This document shows positions 24,628-36,118 of a stretch of 64,000 nt of DNA, piece by piece. The position numbers and the translations under genes were made by a program. The stretch is from the NCBI GenBank assembly GCA_963678705.1, contig OY783209.1:9796001-9860000 (forward strand), in the 5' to 3' direction. The notes beneath the pieces were generated by a model, which saw only the letters and a program-made list of their open reading frames with translations, did no database searches and had not been told where the DNA came from. Each line of letters starts with the position of its first letter. Within the stretch, counting starts at the first letter, position 1. This DNA comes from Panorpa germanica (lineage: Eukaryota > Arthropoda > Insecta > Mecoptera > Panorpidae).

Positions 24628-25389
24628 TAAATGACAAATAAGATTTTGGTTTGCTCCACGTGCCATGGAAAAATCCATAAAGTAAACAAATGCTTCGCCG
24701 TGTAATAAGATCCGTTGCGCGAGATAACTCTTAAGACATGCAGCTCTATTTCTTTGTTGTCTGAGTTTTCCTACATGTAATGTTAGTGTTTTCGTGTATA
24801 AACTCCTCCGCATCCATCTGCACATCTGCACATCTGCAGACGTTCTGCCTCAGGACGTGGAACAGAAATTCATGACATGGTCGTGATACTATTATCTCCA
24901 CACGTGCGTAGCTCCCAGCAAAAGAGACTTGTACGAGTATTCTAAACGAGCTAGACTAGAATAAATTAGTTAAAAAAGTACCACGTGAAGTTGCTGCAAT
25001 ATTACCTGAGAAATTCTGAGACAGAATGTTGGTATAGTGATAGTGATACCAGATAATAAGTAATCTATTTTATTTAAGGTTGCTTACCAATTTCTTATTA
25101 TCTATACTTTGTATGTTGTTCGAGACAACTCCGACTAAGACATTGTGTTTAATAGAAATAGAAAAAATAGTTCCAATAAGTTCAAATTCAAAGAAATCTA
25201 AATTTATACTCTTTTAAAAACAAAAATATTAAGCAAAAGACCGCATCGCCAATATACATCACAGATTTATAAAATTTATTCATATTAAATTCTTTTTTAT
25301 CCAGTATAAATCTACCACGGATTCTATTCTTTGTTTTTTATTTACAATTATTTATATTACAATCTAGATACGAGCAAATATTGGGACTG
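24628..25389. other. Unannotated sequence
   Basis: A minus-strand frame at 24580-24831 begins in a CATCTGCA repeat and shows no motif I can name. Nothing else is seen. Confidence 0.4.
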
Positions 25390-26025
25390 TATCTTTGAAA
25401 ATGAATTTTTCAATTCCCTATTAAACTGCTATTTGCTAGTTAAAATGATTTTTTTATGCATATAATAGTTAAATAAATGAAAAATTACCTATAATTAATA
25501 TCAAATTTATATTAATTCAATTTAAATTCAAATTAAATATTTTGAAAAAGGAATAATAAATTTGGCAACGCTGTAAATTTACGTGTGTTGACGCATACGT
25601 GATTTGGTTCTTTGACAAATAAATTGTTTTATTTTATAAAATATTTATTCCAATTTTGAATTTCCCGCTCAAATTGGGATTTGCAACGTTGCCGGCTTAT
25701 AACCTACAATTACTGTTTCTTACTGGTTTTATTTAAATATTTTCGTATATACGTATCCTTTTGATAATTTTCTTTTTGCAATAGTTATAGAAATGATTTT
25801 TTTATATAAACCTAGTTTTTGAAAGCCGTGTCACCATTTTTGAATAATTAAAAGTTATATTATGTAGTGAAATTGAGCTAAAAATTATGATTTGTATGGA
25901 AAATGACTCTTTTTAATCATGTATAAAAAGAAAACTAGGAACCCTAGATTTCTAAAATTTTGAGACAGCATGTATTTTAACTATTTGTATCGACCCTCCA
26001 AATTTCACAACGTTTTCATCATTTA
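25390..26025 (+). repeat. Old dispersed repeat, copy 1
   Basis: Words such as TGAAAATGAATTTTTCAATT, TTTTTGAAAGCCGTGTCACC and AATAATTAAAAGTTAT recur in the same order at 60045-60400. The two segments are strongly diverged and differ in length. The class is unknown. Confidence 0.45.
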
Positions 26026-26148
26026 CGTTAAGGTCCTATACCTCCTTAACAATAGGTTTACAATAAAATTCAACTTTCTCATGTCATGTTCATCCTTACA
26101 CTTTAGTTAATTATTATTTGAATTAAAATATTAGTAAAGTCATTACAG

Positions 26149-26203
26149 TCGGAGTCGGTATTCTACCGACCTATAAATTCCTTCCGACTCCGACTCCGCA
26201 GCG
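26149..26203. repeat. Short inverted repeat of GTCGGA motif
   Basis: GTCGGAGTCGG is followed after about 25 bases by CCGACTCCGACTCCG, forming a small hairpin. A related GGAGTCGGAGTCGG tract occurs at 30540-30555. This could be the end of a simple-repeat-derived element. Confidence 0.5.
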
Positions 26204-26462
26204 CTGCTTACAAGCTTAGTTCTCTACGTCACTCCGTTAGAAACTTCTTTTTGTTCACAGCGGTTGGTTGGCTCTATACAAATTGTTCAGTGGCCGCGTT
26301 TAAACGTGGTGTAAAAATATTTAGTGAAGTGTAAACTGACAACTTCCGGTTTGTCCATCGATGATTGAAAACCTTTGTGTTTACTTGCTTCCTTTCTATC
26401 GTACTGGGTTAAAACATTGGTCGACTGAATATTTCTTATAAAATTTAATTCTATATTTAGTT

Positions 26463-26710
26463 ATAGGGGACTATTTTGTAACTGCTTATCTGACGTCTGG
26501 TAACTTCTGACGATTTTTCATAGGCCTATATTTTCTAAACCAAGTTATGTAAGTTTACACAAAACTATCAGAAGACCTAAAATAAAGAGCAAAATGGATA
26601 CCATACCTTGAAACTGGCATAAAGTTGCCTAATTTGTAAATTATAGGGCTTTGAAAAATTGTCAGAAGTTAACAGACGTCAGGTAAGCAGTTACAAAATA
26701 TTCCCCATAG
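26463..26710. mobile_element. Short palindromic MITE with ~60 bp inverted repeats
   Basis: The left arm (from GGGGACTATTTTGTAACTGC) pairs with the complement of the right arm (GGGGAATATTTTGTAACTGC), and both continue with TGACGTCTG, TTAACTTCTGAC (TAACTTCTGAC at the left) and AATTTTTCA-like sequence. The two arms cover about half of the 248 bp. There is no coding capacity. Exact tips and target duplication are uncertain. Confidence 0.75.
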
Positions 26711-29009
26711 ACAATTCAAAAAAAGTTTGTTCCTTTTATTTGCAAAGATATCTTTCTTAGTCGCCATTTTTTCAAGGTGGAAGTCTAAACCAAAAAAATG
26801 TTCCAAATTAGTTTAAAAAAATATATCAACTATTCTTCTAGTTTGTCGCATTTAGTCTCAGTTTTGGATTTTGAACTTAAGGCGTCTTCCATTGCACTTT
26901 CAGACTTCCTAGCTTACTACAAGCTAATTAAAGCATTACTTTTACTGTATGGTTTTTCAACCAGAGACAACTACCAACGAGAGTGTTCGGTCCGCGACCT
27001 CGGCTCGCAAAAAGTCTATTATGTTCAATTATGTCCAGAAAATTCAATTATATAAAGTTCAATTATGATAGAATACAATTAATTCGCGTGGGAGCTAACA
27101 AAAGGTTACCACAGTTGCCAACCAAACATATTCGAGCGCGTATTGAACCCATGGAGGTAGTAGTATCCAGAAATCGATCAATTAACGGCTATCTTGTACC
27201 TGTATCTTAATCAATATTCATAACGGAAGCACACGCTAATACTAATAGTTAATTACTAGTAACATTTCATTTCCATTTCATTAAACAACATTTTGCGTAA
27301 TAGACCGGAGATGTAACAAGAGTCCTTTAAAGCCTCTTGAATACCTGGAATCATGAAAGCTCTGAAAGCTCGGCAAGCTCGAATGTTCGAAGGCAAGAAG
27401 CAACTACAAATTCAATCAGCAAAGCCTCATCAGATCCACAAACTATGTTTCCCTTCTACACGCCCAATTACATGTACAACATCTACTCCCTCCTCTCTGA
27501 ATGTGAGGTAGAGTGGGAGAGTAAGTTTGCTGTGTGGATATATACAGTGATTTATTTGTTTGTTTAGAAATACAATCGACATATCTGTGTTATTGTAGAC
27601 AAATCTATTATCGTTGTTTCTCCATCTAACCCTAATCTACTTCTATTGACCTTTAGGTCACTCACTGTTCTACTTCTAGTAGCTATGATGATGTGTTTAA
27701 ACCAGAAATTGAATTTATCAACTTTATTTTCGATTTGTTGTAGATTACTTTTGAAATGTTATCAACTCGGATTTTATTATGAAAGTGCTCTATAAATATA
27801 TACTTTTTCATTAAAAACTTCCATTTTAAATGTAGATAAAATACTTATTTACCTAATACAACAAAATTTGCCTCTTTCGTAAACGATTTTACTTAACATA
27901 CAATGTTTTGTAACATTCATTTTTATAATAAAGTAGCTTGTTGATAAGGTACATTCGCTTTGATCGAATCATCTGCCATCCTGCAGATAGCTTCATTTCT
28001 TCAATAGATGTTTTGTGTTATCTTCGTATGCCACATTCTTATCTTAATCACATCAGTGCATTCTCGAATATTTTGGTTATAGATCTAACAAATAGTTTCA
28101 TCGTTTACAATTATATTTGGGTGGCAAATATACTTCTAATAATCAAAAGTGTTCCTTGATTTCCTAAAGATTAAGAATCACTGATCTATCTATTTCAGAA
28201 GATTCCTAGTTGGATATAACTTAAGTAGATCTTTCGAACTGTCTTATAACTTTTACAATCAAATGATATATTTGATCTTTCCAAATTGTTTTTAGAAAAT
28301 ACATTTTCAGGTATTGGTATCGCTAACTACATTATACTATATTTCCTCCCTTCCAATTGTTTGAATGCTTCAAGAGCCCTGGGGATAGTATCCTGCTACC
28401 CGTTCCCGTTCCCGTTCCCGTTCACTGTCATCTTTCCATCTCCCTAAAGGTTGGGGTGCCGTGTCTTGTCTTTTTAGATCACTTTATTGCTGTAAATTGC
28501 TTTTAGCAATAGATGAAGTGGGCCATTAAGTGCCACCTTTATGCTCGTATATTGAGAAGTCAATTTGTCTCCTTGCTTCGTTAGGTTGTCAAAGGTACAC
28601 TGTACGCGGTAGGGCACCACTGGAACTGGTTGCATTTTGTTAAATGGTGAAAACTACCTAGGTGTCGCCAATCTACGGTCCGCCGACTTGTTTCATCCGA
28701 CCCATGGGATCTTTTCTAGATTAATTTCAATGGAGAATACAATATAAAGATGTCCACTTACCAATGCCATGTCTATTGTCTCTTAAACAGTGAGTTATTT
28801 TCAAAGAAATGAATGGAAGTTTTTTAAAATGTTAAGTTCGCCGATTTAATGAACCATAGTGAAGTACGAGATTTATTTCATAAGCCGGTGACTTCAAAAA
28901 GATTTGTTTTTAAATTCAATTTTCATATTCTCCAACTTATACGTTTTAAATTTTGTACATACGATGTAACCTTTTTTATATTAGAAATACCGTATATTAA
29001 TTATATTAT
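26711..29009. other. Unannotated 2.3 kb stretch
   Basis: It contains a possible exon-like patch at about 27340-27518 ending in GAGTGGGAGA before GTAAGT, but no supported gene. The rest is AT-rich and apparently unique. Confidence 0.35.
28399..28422. repeat. Microsatellite (CCCGTT)4
   Basis: Four perfect 6 bp units. Confidence 0.95.
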
Positions 29010-29160
29010 ACAGGGTGTCCCAAAATTCAACGATAAGCCGGCACCAGAAGGTGGTCCTGCTCATGACTACACAAGAAAAAATTTTTTTATCTCATTTTGT
29101 TTAGGAATTAGAACAAAAAATAATTTTTTTTCGAAAATTGAAACACCTTAAGATGTTTTC
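29010..29160 (+). mobile_element. Possible transposon terminus remnant
   Basis: The segment begins ACAGGGTGTCCCAAAATTCA, a form of terminus I associate with insect DNA transposons and their relics. No matching inverted end was found in the following kilobase, so the assignment is tentative. Confidence 0.3.
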
Positions 29161-29858
29161 AACTACCATGACCACAATTTTTCAAATATTTCTCTTTTTT
29201 TTTTGTATCGGCAACCTAAATAGCACTGCTATCCATCACAACCATTAAAACTCCCAGAATGCTAGTAGTTTTTACACAAAATTTAATCGAAATTATTTTT
29301 TACCCTAAAATTTTTAAAGATTTTTACTTTCAGTCAACTTTAACTCATCGTGGTGTAAAAAAGAAGTATGAACACTACTATGGCAAGTTTTTTTTAAAAA
29401 TTGGCGCATCTCTTCAGAATTCCAAAATGGTATATTATTATGTATATGTATGTATTATGTATATTATTTATTTATGTGCTGCACGACTCAACCTTTTTAG
29501 GCATGAGTCGCTTCGACTTTCATAATAGAACTATATGTACCTTTATGCAATCTGGCATAAAAAGTATTATTAACATCTGTCCGACTAGAATTATTTTTGT
29601 ATACCTAATTGGGACTCAACTGGGTTATCCCAGTTATTAATCGGATGTAACGATTCGGATGTGTGTTTATATGTTCATTGCTTTAATAATTTTTACAATG
29701 AGTTAAGTCAATGATTTCCAAGACAGGTTCAATGTGGCTACAGGTAAACTTTATTATCTAATCAGATATTATGTTAACCTGAACTATTTTATGTAAATTG
29801 TTACCTTTATGTTACGTTAAATACATATATGTAACTCTGTTGAGGTGACTATCATAGT

Positions 29859-30218
29859 CAGGGGCGGCCTTAGCCATTGCGAGGGACTGGGCAGCAGATC
29901 TTTGCAAAGCCCCGGTTCTTTGTATAATTTATGCAAATTGTAAGTAAGTATTTTTGGTGTCAATTGACGAGAAATAAAATTTTATATAGGAAGTGCTATA
30001 AAAGTTAACAAGCACAAAGACGACAAATATTAATAATGATAAACTAGGGTACATGAATGCCTTAAAAGATATACGCAGTGATTCTAGTGGGATTTCTAAA
30101 GAGCGAGGCGCGAGATTCAAATACATATGAAGTAATGAACTTTTGTACTTGGGTTGTTGCACGAGAATGCGAGGCCCAGGGCGGTTGCCCAGCTTGCCAC
30201 CCCCAAAGGCCGCCTCTG
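29859..30218. mobile_element. hAT MITE with perfect 8 bp target duplication
   Basis: The 360 bp element starts CAGGGGCGGCCTTAG and ends with the complement of CAGAGGCGGCCTTTG. It is flanked by ATCATAGT at 29851-29858 and 30219-30226. A CAGGG-type tip with an 8 bp duplication is the classic hAT signature. No transposase is encoded. A related solo end lies near 1607-1679. Confidence 0.92.
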
Positions 30219-31089
30219 ATCATAGTTACATAGTTTACGGATAGAAAGTAACTTTCTCTCCAATCTATCAGAGTACTTGATAGAATTTGATATATCTTCA
30301 AGCGTCCCAATCACCACAATCCAATCTTTATCTGGCTAAACTTCTTCTGACACCAAATTTAAGTTCTGATTTCTACTTAATTTTAGATATAACATTTATT
30401 TTCAATTTTCTTTTTCATTTCATTCAATTTTCTTGAACTGTGAGTTTTTTATTACTCGATCTTCCATCATCTGTCCGTAAATCAGATTTCATTTCGTGTC
30501 TTCTTTTATATTCGACGTATTACGAAACCACGGCTTAGCGGAGTCGGAGTCGGAATCGAAGTCACTGTGTTCGATTTCTGATTGAATTGACACAAAGACG
30601 TGGGGCAGCGTCACCGTTCGACGATTTGATGACGCTATGAGGTTATAGGTTTACAAATCCGTTTTTAATTAATACTCATGCAACGCAGTTCTTCGAATAC
30701 TAGCATTCCCTGTGGAAATAGGTTATTAGCATAATGAAAATAGGATAAAGAAAATATCATTTTTGTAAATCGTAGATATTTCTGATAAAGTAACCAATTT
30801 ATTTATACGTAAGCCGTTTAAATCCAATACAAAATATTCGTTAACATCGAATTCATTAGTTTTATTTTTTTATATTTATATTTATTTATTTGCCTTGACT
30901 TTTATTCGTCATATCTATCATCAAACATTTTTTATATATATTTTACAATTTATATTTATTATATTAATTGTGTGCCTTTCGGCTTTACAATCTACATTAT
31001 TATATTTCTTAATGCATTTCATATAAATTCAAACTTAAACTATTCCAGACTATTACTTCTTCGAATAGTACTTTCTGTTTCTTCTTTTT
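30219..31089. other. Unannotated sequence
   Basis: It holds a GGAGTCGGAGTCGG tract near 30540, related to the hairpin at 26149. No gene is seen. Confidence 0.45.
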
Positions 31090-31745
31090 TTGTTCCTCTC
31101 TCTTCATATCCCCTACTCCTCCTTTATTCACACCGTTTCCTGCTTCTCCTTCCTTATTGTCTGTATCTTAATCTATCACCTCTTGCCTTCCTTGTCTCCT
31201 CTCGACAAACCCTCTATTATCTTTTCACTATCCTTCCTGCCTTCTCTCTTCGTTTTCACTTCTCCACTTATGTCTATTACAGGCATAAACACTCTATCTT
31301 TACTATTTCCTCTTGACTCTCTTACGTTACTATTTCTTCTTGACTCTCTTCCTTTACTATTTTATTATTGTCTCTATCTCCGTCATCCACCTCTTGTCCT
31401 TATCTCCTTTCTGAAAATCCTCTATTTTTCTGGACAGAAGTTTAACTGTTTCCTCGCTACTTCTTTCTTTCTGCTGCTTCCCTTCACTGCCTCTTTTAGT
31501 ACTTCCTCTCTCTTCATGTTCCTTATGCAACCCAGCTACGAGCTTATTTATTGTCCTGTTTTTACTTTCCTTTTTTCTATTTCCGCCATCCACCTCTTTC
31601 CTTCACTGCCTCCCTTTAATAGCTGGCCAATATTCATTTCGCTCACTACTTTTTCCTTACACTCAAACTTAATGTGTTCCAGTGTTTCGTCCTCCGTTCC
31701 GCACACTTTACACTTTCTTTCCTCACTACTTTCCCAGTATTTTAC
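31090..31745 (-). mobile_element. LINE 3' end, family P, copy 2 with iterated tail
   Basis: The plus strand is pyrimidine-rich because the coding strand of this LINE tail is purine-rich. Beyond the coding remnant at 31548-31739, two more degenerate iterations of the tail motif follow: KGDKDKRWMTEIE in one frame (about 31370-31410) and SRGDKEGKR in another (about 31180-31220). The element is 5'-truncated upstream of the zinc knuckle. Confidence 0.7.
31548..31739 (-). pseudogene. LINE ORF2 C-terminal zinc knuckle (family P)
   Basis: Read from 31739 leftwards, the frame starts YWESSEERKCKVCG and has a C-x2-C-x8-H-x4-C knuckle (CKVCGTEDETLEHIKFEC). It then reads LLKGGSEGKRWMAEIEKRK and stops at TAA 31550-31548. 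This knuckle closes the ORF2 of many arthropod non-LTR retrotransposons, where it may bind the element RNA or target DNA. The reverse transcriptase itself is missing. Confidence 0.85.
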
Positions 31746-31810
31746 AATTTATAATTCAATTTTACAAATTTCTAAATATTTAAATAATTCACTAATTAAT
31801 TTTGAATTAC

Positions 31811-32000
31811 TTAACAAATATCTAATATTTCACTATTGAATTTTGATCTTTCTAAACTATAATTTATGCATTCAAATATAATATGATCCAAAGTTCCTTC
31901 TTCACCACATTGACATCTATCGTCGGATTTAATATTATTTTGTACAGGTGAACTGGAGTTTTACAATGATAACTTTTGATTCTAATTATAGTTGATATAT
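31811..32000 (-). pseudogene. LINE ORF2 C-terminal fragment of a second family
   Basis: On the minus strand, one frame reads RIKSYHCKTPVHLYKI, like the R-x-R-x-GH motif before the knuckle. After a frameshift the next frame reads SDDRCQCGEEGTLDHIIFEC, a C-x-C-x7-H-x4-C knuckle, then stops at 31811. Its wording differs from the neighbouring family P knuckle, so two different LINEs lie back to back within 450 bp, both on the minus strand. Confidence 0.85.
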
Positions 32001-33427
32001 GCTTCTATGTTACATATACATCGAACAAAGTCTTTGTATAATTCAAGTTAGCGGTTAAATTAAATATAAGGTGCTTTTCGAAATTTGTCACATTATTGCT
32101 AACAAAATGTCGTCTACAACTTCATAGCTCCCATCAAAGTCTGGTTTCTCATGCCGCTGCTTTATTCCTCAGAGGTGTCCGTATAATATCACAGTAGATA
32201 GTGGTGACATAAAAGCTCAGCACCCCCTTGCTATTCCCCCGCTTGAATGCACCCCATTCCTCTGTACACCACCCACCACCCACCACACCCATTCCCTGTG
32301 TATTCCATCTCCGTGACAAACGGGGTGGGATTATAGACTAGATTACGCTACATAATACACCAGCAGCAGCACCATCAGTAGGGTAGTTGCCTATTTGGCT
32401 TATTTCTGTTAGAAATATACTCATACGAGTACTCCATATGATTCTAAACAATTTCACTCGGCTATTAGATTTTGTTTAACAAAGCATTTTTGTTTCATGC
32501 AGCTGGTTTTTTCCTTTCAACATCTTCTTCTTTCAGTATGAATGTTATTGTAATTTTTATTTTACTTTCATGGTTGTTTTATTCCTTTTCTGAAAACGAT
32601 GACAATCTTGAAGTAAATTGAGCGAGAGAAATTATTATTTCTTTTATCATTTTATACAAAATTTTATTATTGAACCAGAATGAAAGATAAATGGGAAATG
32701 TAAGAATAACGTTAAGTTCAAAATGTTTTTTTATTTATTTACTTTAATGTATGCCGCTAGGCGTACTTTCTTCCATTACATTAAATCGTCTGAATTACAT
32801 TTCATGTTTACCTAAATTAAACGAAAAACTATTCTAATCCCTATTTGCACTCCTTCAACTTTAAACTAATGATATATCTATCTTCTTCTTCTCTTGACCA
32901 CTCTTTCTGTCCTCTACTTCTCCTTTGCTATTTTAGGGAATATATATGTATATATTTTTTTAACATTTATTTGAGTTTTGATTTGATTTATTTATTCGAT
33001 AGTTATTACCACTTTAATCTATATATACATTTGTAAACATTTAAATGTTTTTTTAGACTTTCCCTTTTTCCAAATAATTGACCTCTATATTATAGTAATA
33101 AAAAAAACACACTGTAAGTACAAAAAATATAACAATTAATAATAATTTCAATTTTATATTATAGATGGCTGCACTTGTGTACACAAATGGTTGTGTTAAA
33201 ACAAAAAAAATAAAATTTCCACTGACTTTTTATGAAATTTTACATTACCACTCACTCTAAAGTTATTTTAAAGAAAACGAAATTTTGTAATTTTTTAAAA
33301 ATTATATCTGCTTATAACCTTCAGGCATATTATAGTTTTGTCTGTGCGATGAGTATTTGAGGCATTGGAGAATAATATGCTTGAATGTGCAGTCACCATG
33401 ACAAAAATTCTGTTAACCATTCCAGTA
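32001..33427. other. Unannotated sequence
   Basis: It includes a C-rich patch at 32220-32330 with CCACCCACCACCCACC. No coding region or transposon end is recognised. Confidence 0.45.
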
Positions 33428-33490
33428 TATTCTCCAGATTTAGCACCCTGCAACTAATTCTTGTTTCCGAGCGCTTTTAAATTAAGAAAT
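33428..33490 (+). pseudogene. Small mariner-type transposase relic
   Basis: The frame reads YSPDLAPCN, a stop, then FLFPSAFKLRN. This resembles the YSPDLAPCDFFLFPKLK block of mariner transposases, with the catalytic third Asp changed to Asn and followed by a stop. Only about 20 codons are recognisable and the surrounding frames are closed. Confidence 0.55.
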
Positions 33491-34424
33491 ATCACTGAAA
33501 TATCAAACTACCCTCGTAGACTTCTAACTGTCTACAAAAGCTTGTGCTTAGAGCTTTTAAAGTTGCCAGTGAACATACGCCAGCTACAACATCGGTCAAA
33601 GCTTCTCTACCATCCAAACTATACCATATTTACATAAACTACCTTACAACCTAAAAGTTAGAAATATCCATAACTTATTACCATTATACACCCATAAAAT
33701 AACTTCTGCATCGCTTATAAAATTCATGTTATAAAATAAAGTTAGCGCAGTTCAAAAAGCTTTTAATTACTTTTAATAAAATGCATTTCCATCCATTTGA
33801 AACACTTTTCATTAGATAACTGCTACTCGTACTAGTTGTACGTGAATCTTGAAAGTGTTCTTATAGTTTTCTCGAGAAATCGAGTCAAGTAGATTCTACT
33901 GCAGCATCTACTCAACGCTTTATTGATCTTGGAGTTTGTAGACATTTCCAACAACCTCCACCTTCTGCATTGTTCATGATATTGTAGCATATGTAATTGC
34001 TAACTTCAACTGCTACTTGTGTACCAGTTGCATTCGGATTTTGATGCTAACGTCAGGCCCGTCAGAAGGACACAAATGGAGCCAGCAGATGAAGTAACTT
34101 GTCAAGACTTGTCTCACACAGGACTTAGTGCATAGAACGCCGTTAATTCTATTACATAAATCGTATTGACCATCTTTGAAAGACCATGTATTTTGTTGAA
34201 AGTAAAACTAGTTTTACTTTTTTAATAATATTTATTTATTTATAGTGCATCAACTATTTATCAACTAATTTCAAGTATATAACTGCATTACAATCTGATA
34301 CTTCGCTTCCACTATGATAGCACTCATTGCATTCTCTGGTTCTTTCTTCTATTAGCATTTTCTCTTTGTCTACAACTTGTATACTTCTACTCTTCTGTTC
34401 TTTCAACTATAATTCATTTATTTT
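33491..34424. other. Unannotated sequence
   Basis: The first part may be an eroded continuation of the mariner relic, but I cannot align it. Nothing else is seen. Confidence 0.4.
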
Positions 34425-34520
34425 TATAATATATTTTTATATTTATATATTATTATATTTATTTATATATTTATTATTTATATATTTTTTATATTTATAT
34501 ATTTTTATATATTCGTTTTT
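34425..34520. repeat. AT-rich low-complexity tract
   Basis: Almost pure A/T with repeated TATATTTATT units. A hydrophobic-looking open frame across it is an artefact of composition. Confidence 0.85.
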
Positions 34521-34599
34521 ATTCCTCTGTCTATTTTCTTCTATCGATTATTTCTTTTTGTTATCGTGTTTTCTTTTTTTTTTCGTATTCATGATTATG

Positions 34600-34730
34600 G
34601 TTGCATATAACCAATTAAATCTGATTGTTACCAAACCCAGATAATATAACTCTGGCCCGGGGATTGAACCCAGAGACATAGTAGTCCGAGTCAAGTATAA
34701 ATGCTCTCGACTACTTGTGTCATTAAAATT
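34600..34730 (-). mobile_element. tRNA-derived SINE, copy 1
   Basis: On the minus strand a Pol III A box (AGTCGAGAGCATT, 34712-34700) is followed about 41 nt later by a B box (GGGTTCAATCCC, 34671-34660), the spacing of a tRNA promoter. The non-tRNA tail TCTGGGTTTGGTAACAATCA resembles the tail of the copy at 57205-57330. It does not fold as an intact tRNA, so SINE is more likely than a tRNA gene. Confidence 0.75.
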
Positions 34731-35944
34731 TTACTTTTTATGTGACGCCTCAGCCGGCTCTGTTTTAGATGCTAGCATAATATGCAAATCTGCACAACCT
34801 GAAGTTTAAAGACAATAGTCTACTAGTTTGTTCCAAGGCACTCAGACATACCGTTTCCCATATTCAACCAATTTAGACAACTCGAATCACTGATTTTCAA
34901 TTTTCAATAAACTTATAAAATGTTTTGTTACCTTATGTTGTTTAACTCCTTCTTTTTTATTTACAGATAAAATTACTTTTTCATTTTCAATTTTTTTATA
35001 TTCTTTGTACCTGTCAATATGCATTGAATGAATAAAAATGTTTTTGTTTTTATGTTTTATACATTTTTATCAATTGATAACAATACGAAATAAAATGTAC
35101 TCGTGTATTAAAAAATTTATATTAAAAAGTAGACAAAGAAACTCTATAAAGCTCAATTATTATGTTGTGCTTACATTGGAACAGACTACGTACGATTACC
35201 GATTTGGTTCTACTCCAACAGCATTCCCTTTAAAGAAAAATCGAATTTCCATTTCTACCTTTTTCAGCATATGGTTACGATTTAATAAATAATAATAAAA
35301 TCGTTCTAAATTTAAATTCAATTCATTCTTTAGTGTTTGATATTGTTAACATAATACTGGCTTGGTGTGAATACAACAGAAAATATTTATTTAAAATATT
35401 TATATTCTTTGTTTGATTTATACATATGTTATAGTCCCCTTTCCACTACGTAGGTCTTCGTGGCAATGCTACGTTACAAGTATTGCTGAGTCAATCTCTC
35501 TACGCCTTGCGGCATACGTAGAACCTCTACGCCGTAGAACCAGAGACGTAGAACAACACTCATGTTTAACATGTCCCCCGCGTATGTATTCGATTTAAAC
35601 TGTCACCGTGAACGACCGTTGTATTATTTCATCAAAGCCAACGTGTCAGTGTGTGGGAACGAGAAAGGGAAGAGGAAGGGGAAGGGTAGATTTTCTATTT
35701 CGACACCTTTTCTATGTGGATTTGTCATCAAAGACTTCCCGTCTTCAAATAGCTGACGAATGGTATCTAGCTTTCGTAGAGAAATAGATAAAACACACAT
35801 TAATTAGGGATACCTTTGTCTCAGGGATGAGGGGGAGGAGAGGGGCGGAGGGAGAGAGAAAACACGAGTTCTTGCACGAAATATATCCGATACCCTGTGC
35901 CTAACTTAAGGCTACGTAATGAAGTGGATTTTTTAGTAAATTCG
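34731..35944. other. Unannotated sequence
   Basis: It contains a cluster of GTAGAAC / CTACG motifs at 35500-35555 and a G-rich patch at 35820-35860. No gene is supported. Confidence 0.45.
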
Positions 35945-36118
35945 GCTTTAGTATATTCAAAAGAAAGCTACAATTTTAAATTGATCTCATATATACATGC
36001 TTAAAATTTAATCTATTTCTTCTTCTCTTTTCAGGCTCACATCATATTCTTACAGCTGCAACAATGAGCCCCAAGTAAGTAGAATTTATTTCTAAGCATG
36101 GGTCTCACTAACTGAAAA
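35945..36118 (+). repeat. Diverged duplicate block containing an exon-like segment, copy 2
   Basis: Partner of 14848-15045, same strand. Similarity runs from TCGGCTTTAG through TTTAATCTATTTCT, the 40-nt core and TTATTTCTAAGCATGGG. Confidence 0.55.
36035..36074 (+). other. Putative 40-nt micro-exon, copy 2
   Basis: It is bordered by a long pyrimidine tract with acceptor (TTCTTCTCTTTTCAG) and by donor GTAAGTAG. The core contains ACAATGAGCCCCAA. The same two frames are open as in copy 1 at 14951-14990. It lies on the strand opposite the claudin-fold gene 0.6 kb away, so it is not one of that gene's exons. Confidence 0.4.

Noticed and set aside
27337..27567. Possible exon ending at a GTAAGT donor (GAGTGGGAGA before it)
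   Set aside because: Two frames are open over the stretch, there is no convincing acceptor or start context, and the translated product matches nothing I know.
31090..31839. A 249-codon plus-strand frame rich in Ser, Leu and Phe
   Set aside because: It is the antisense shadow of the purine-rich LINE tail on the minus strand; the minus strand shows a real zinc knuckle.
34327..34644. A 105-codon frame with very hydrophobic Tyr/Ile/Phe runs that could look like membrane helices
   Set aside because: It runs through an AT-rich low-complexity tract, and its end overlaps a SINE; composition explains it.
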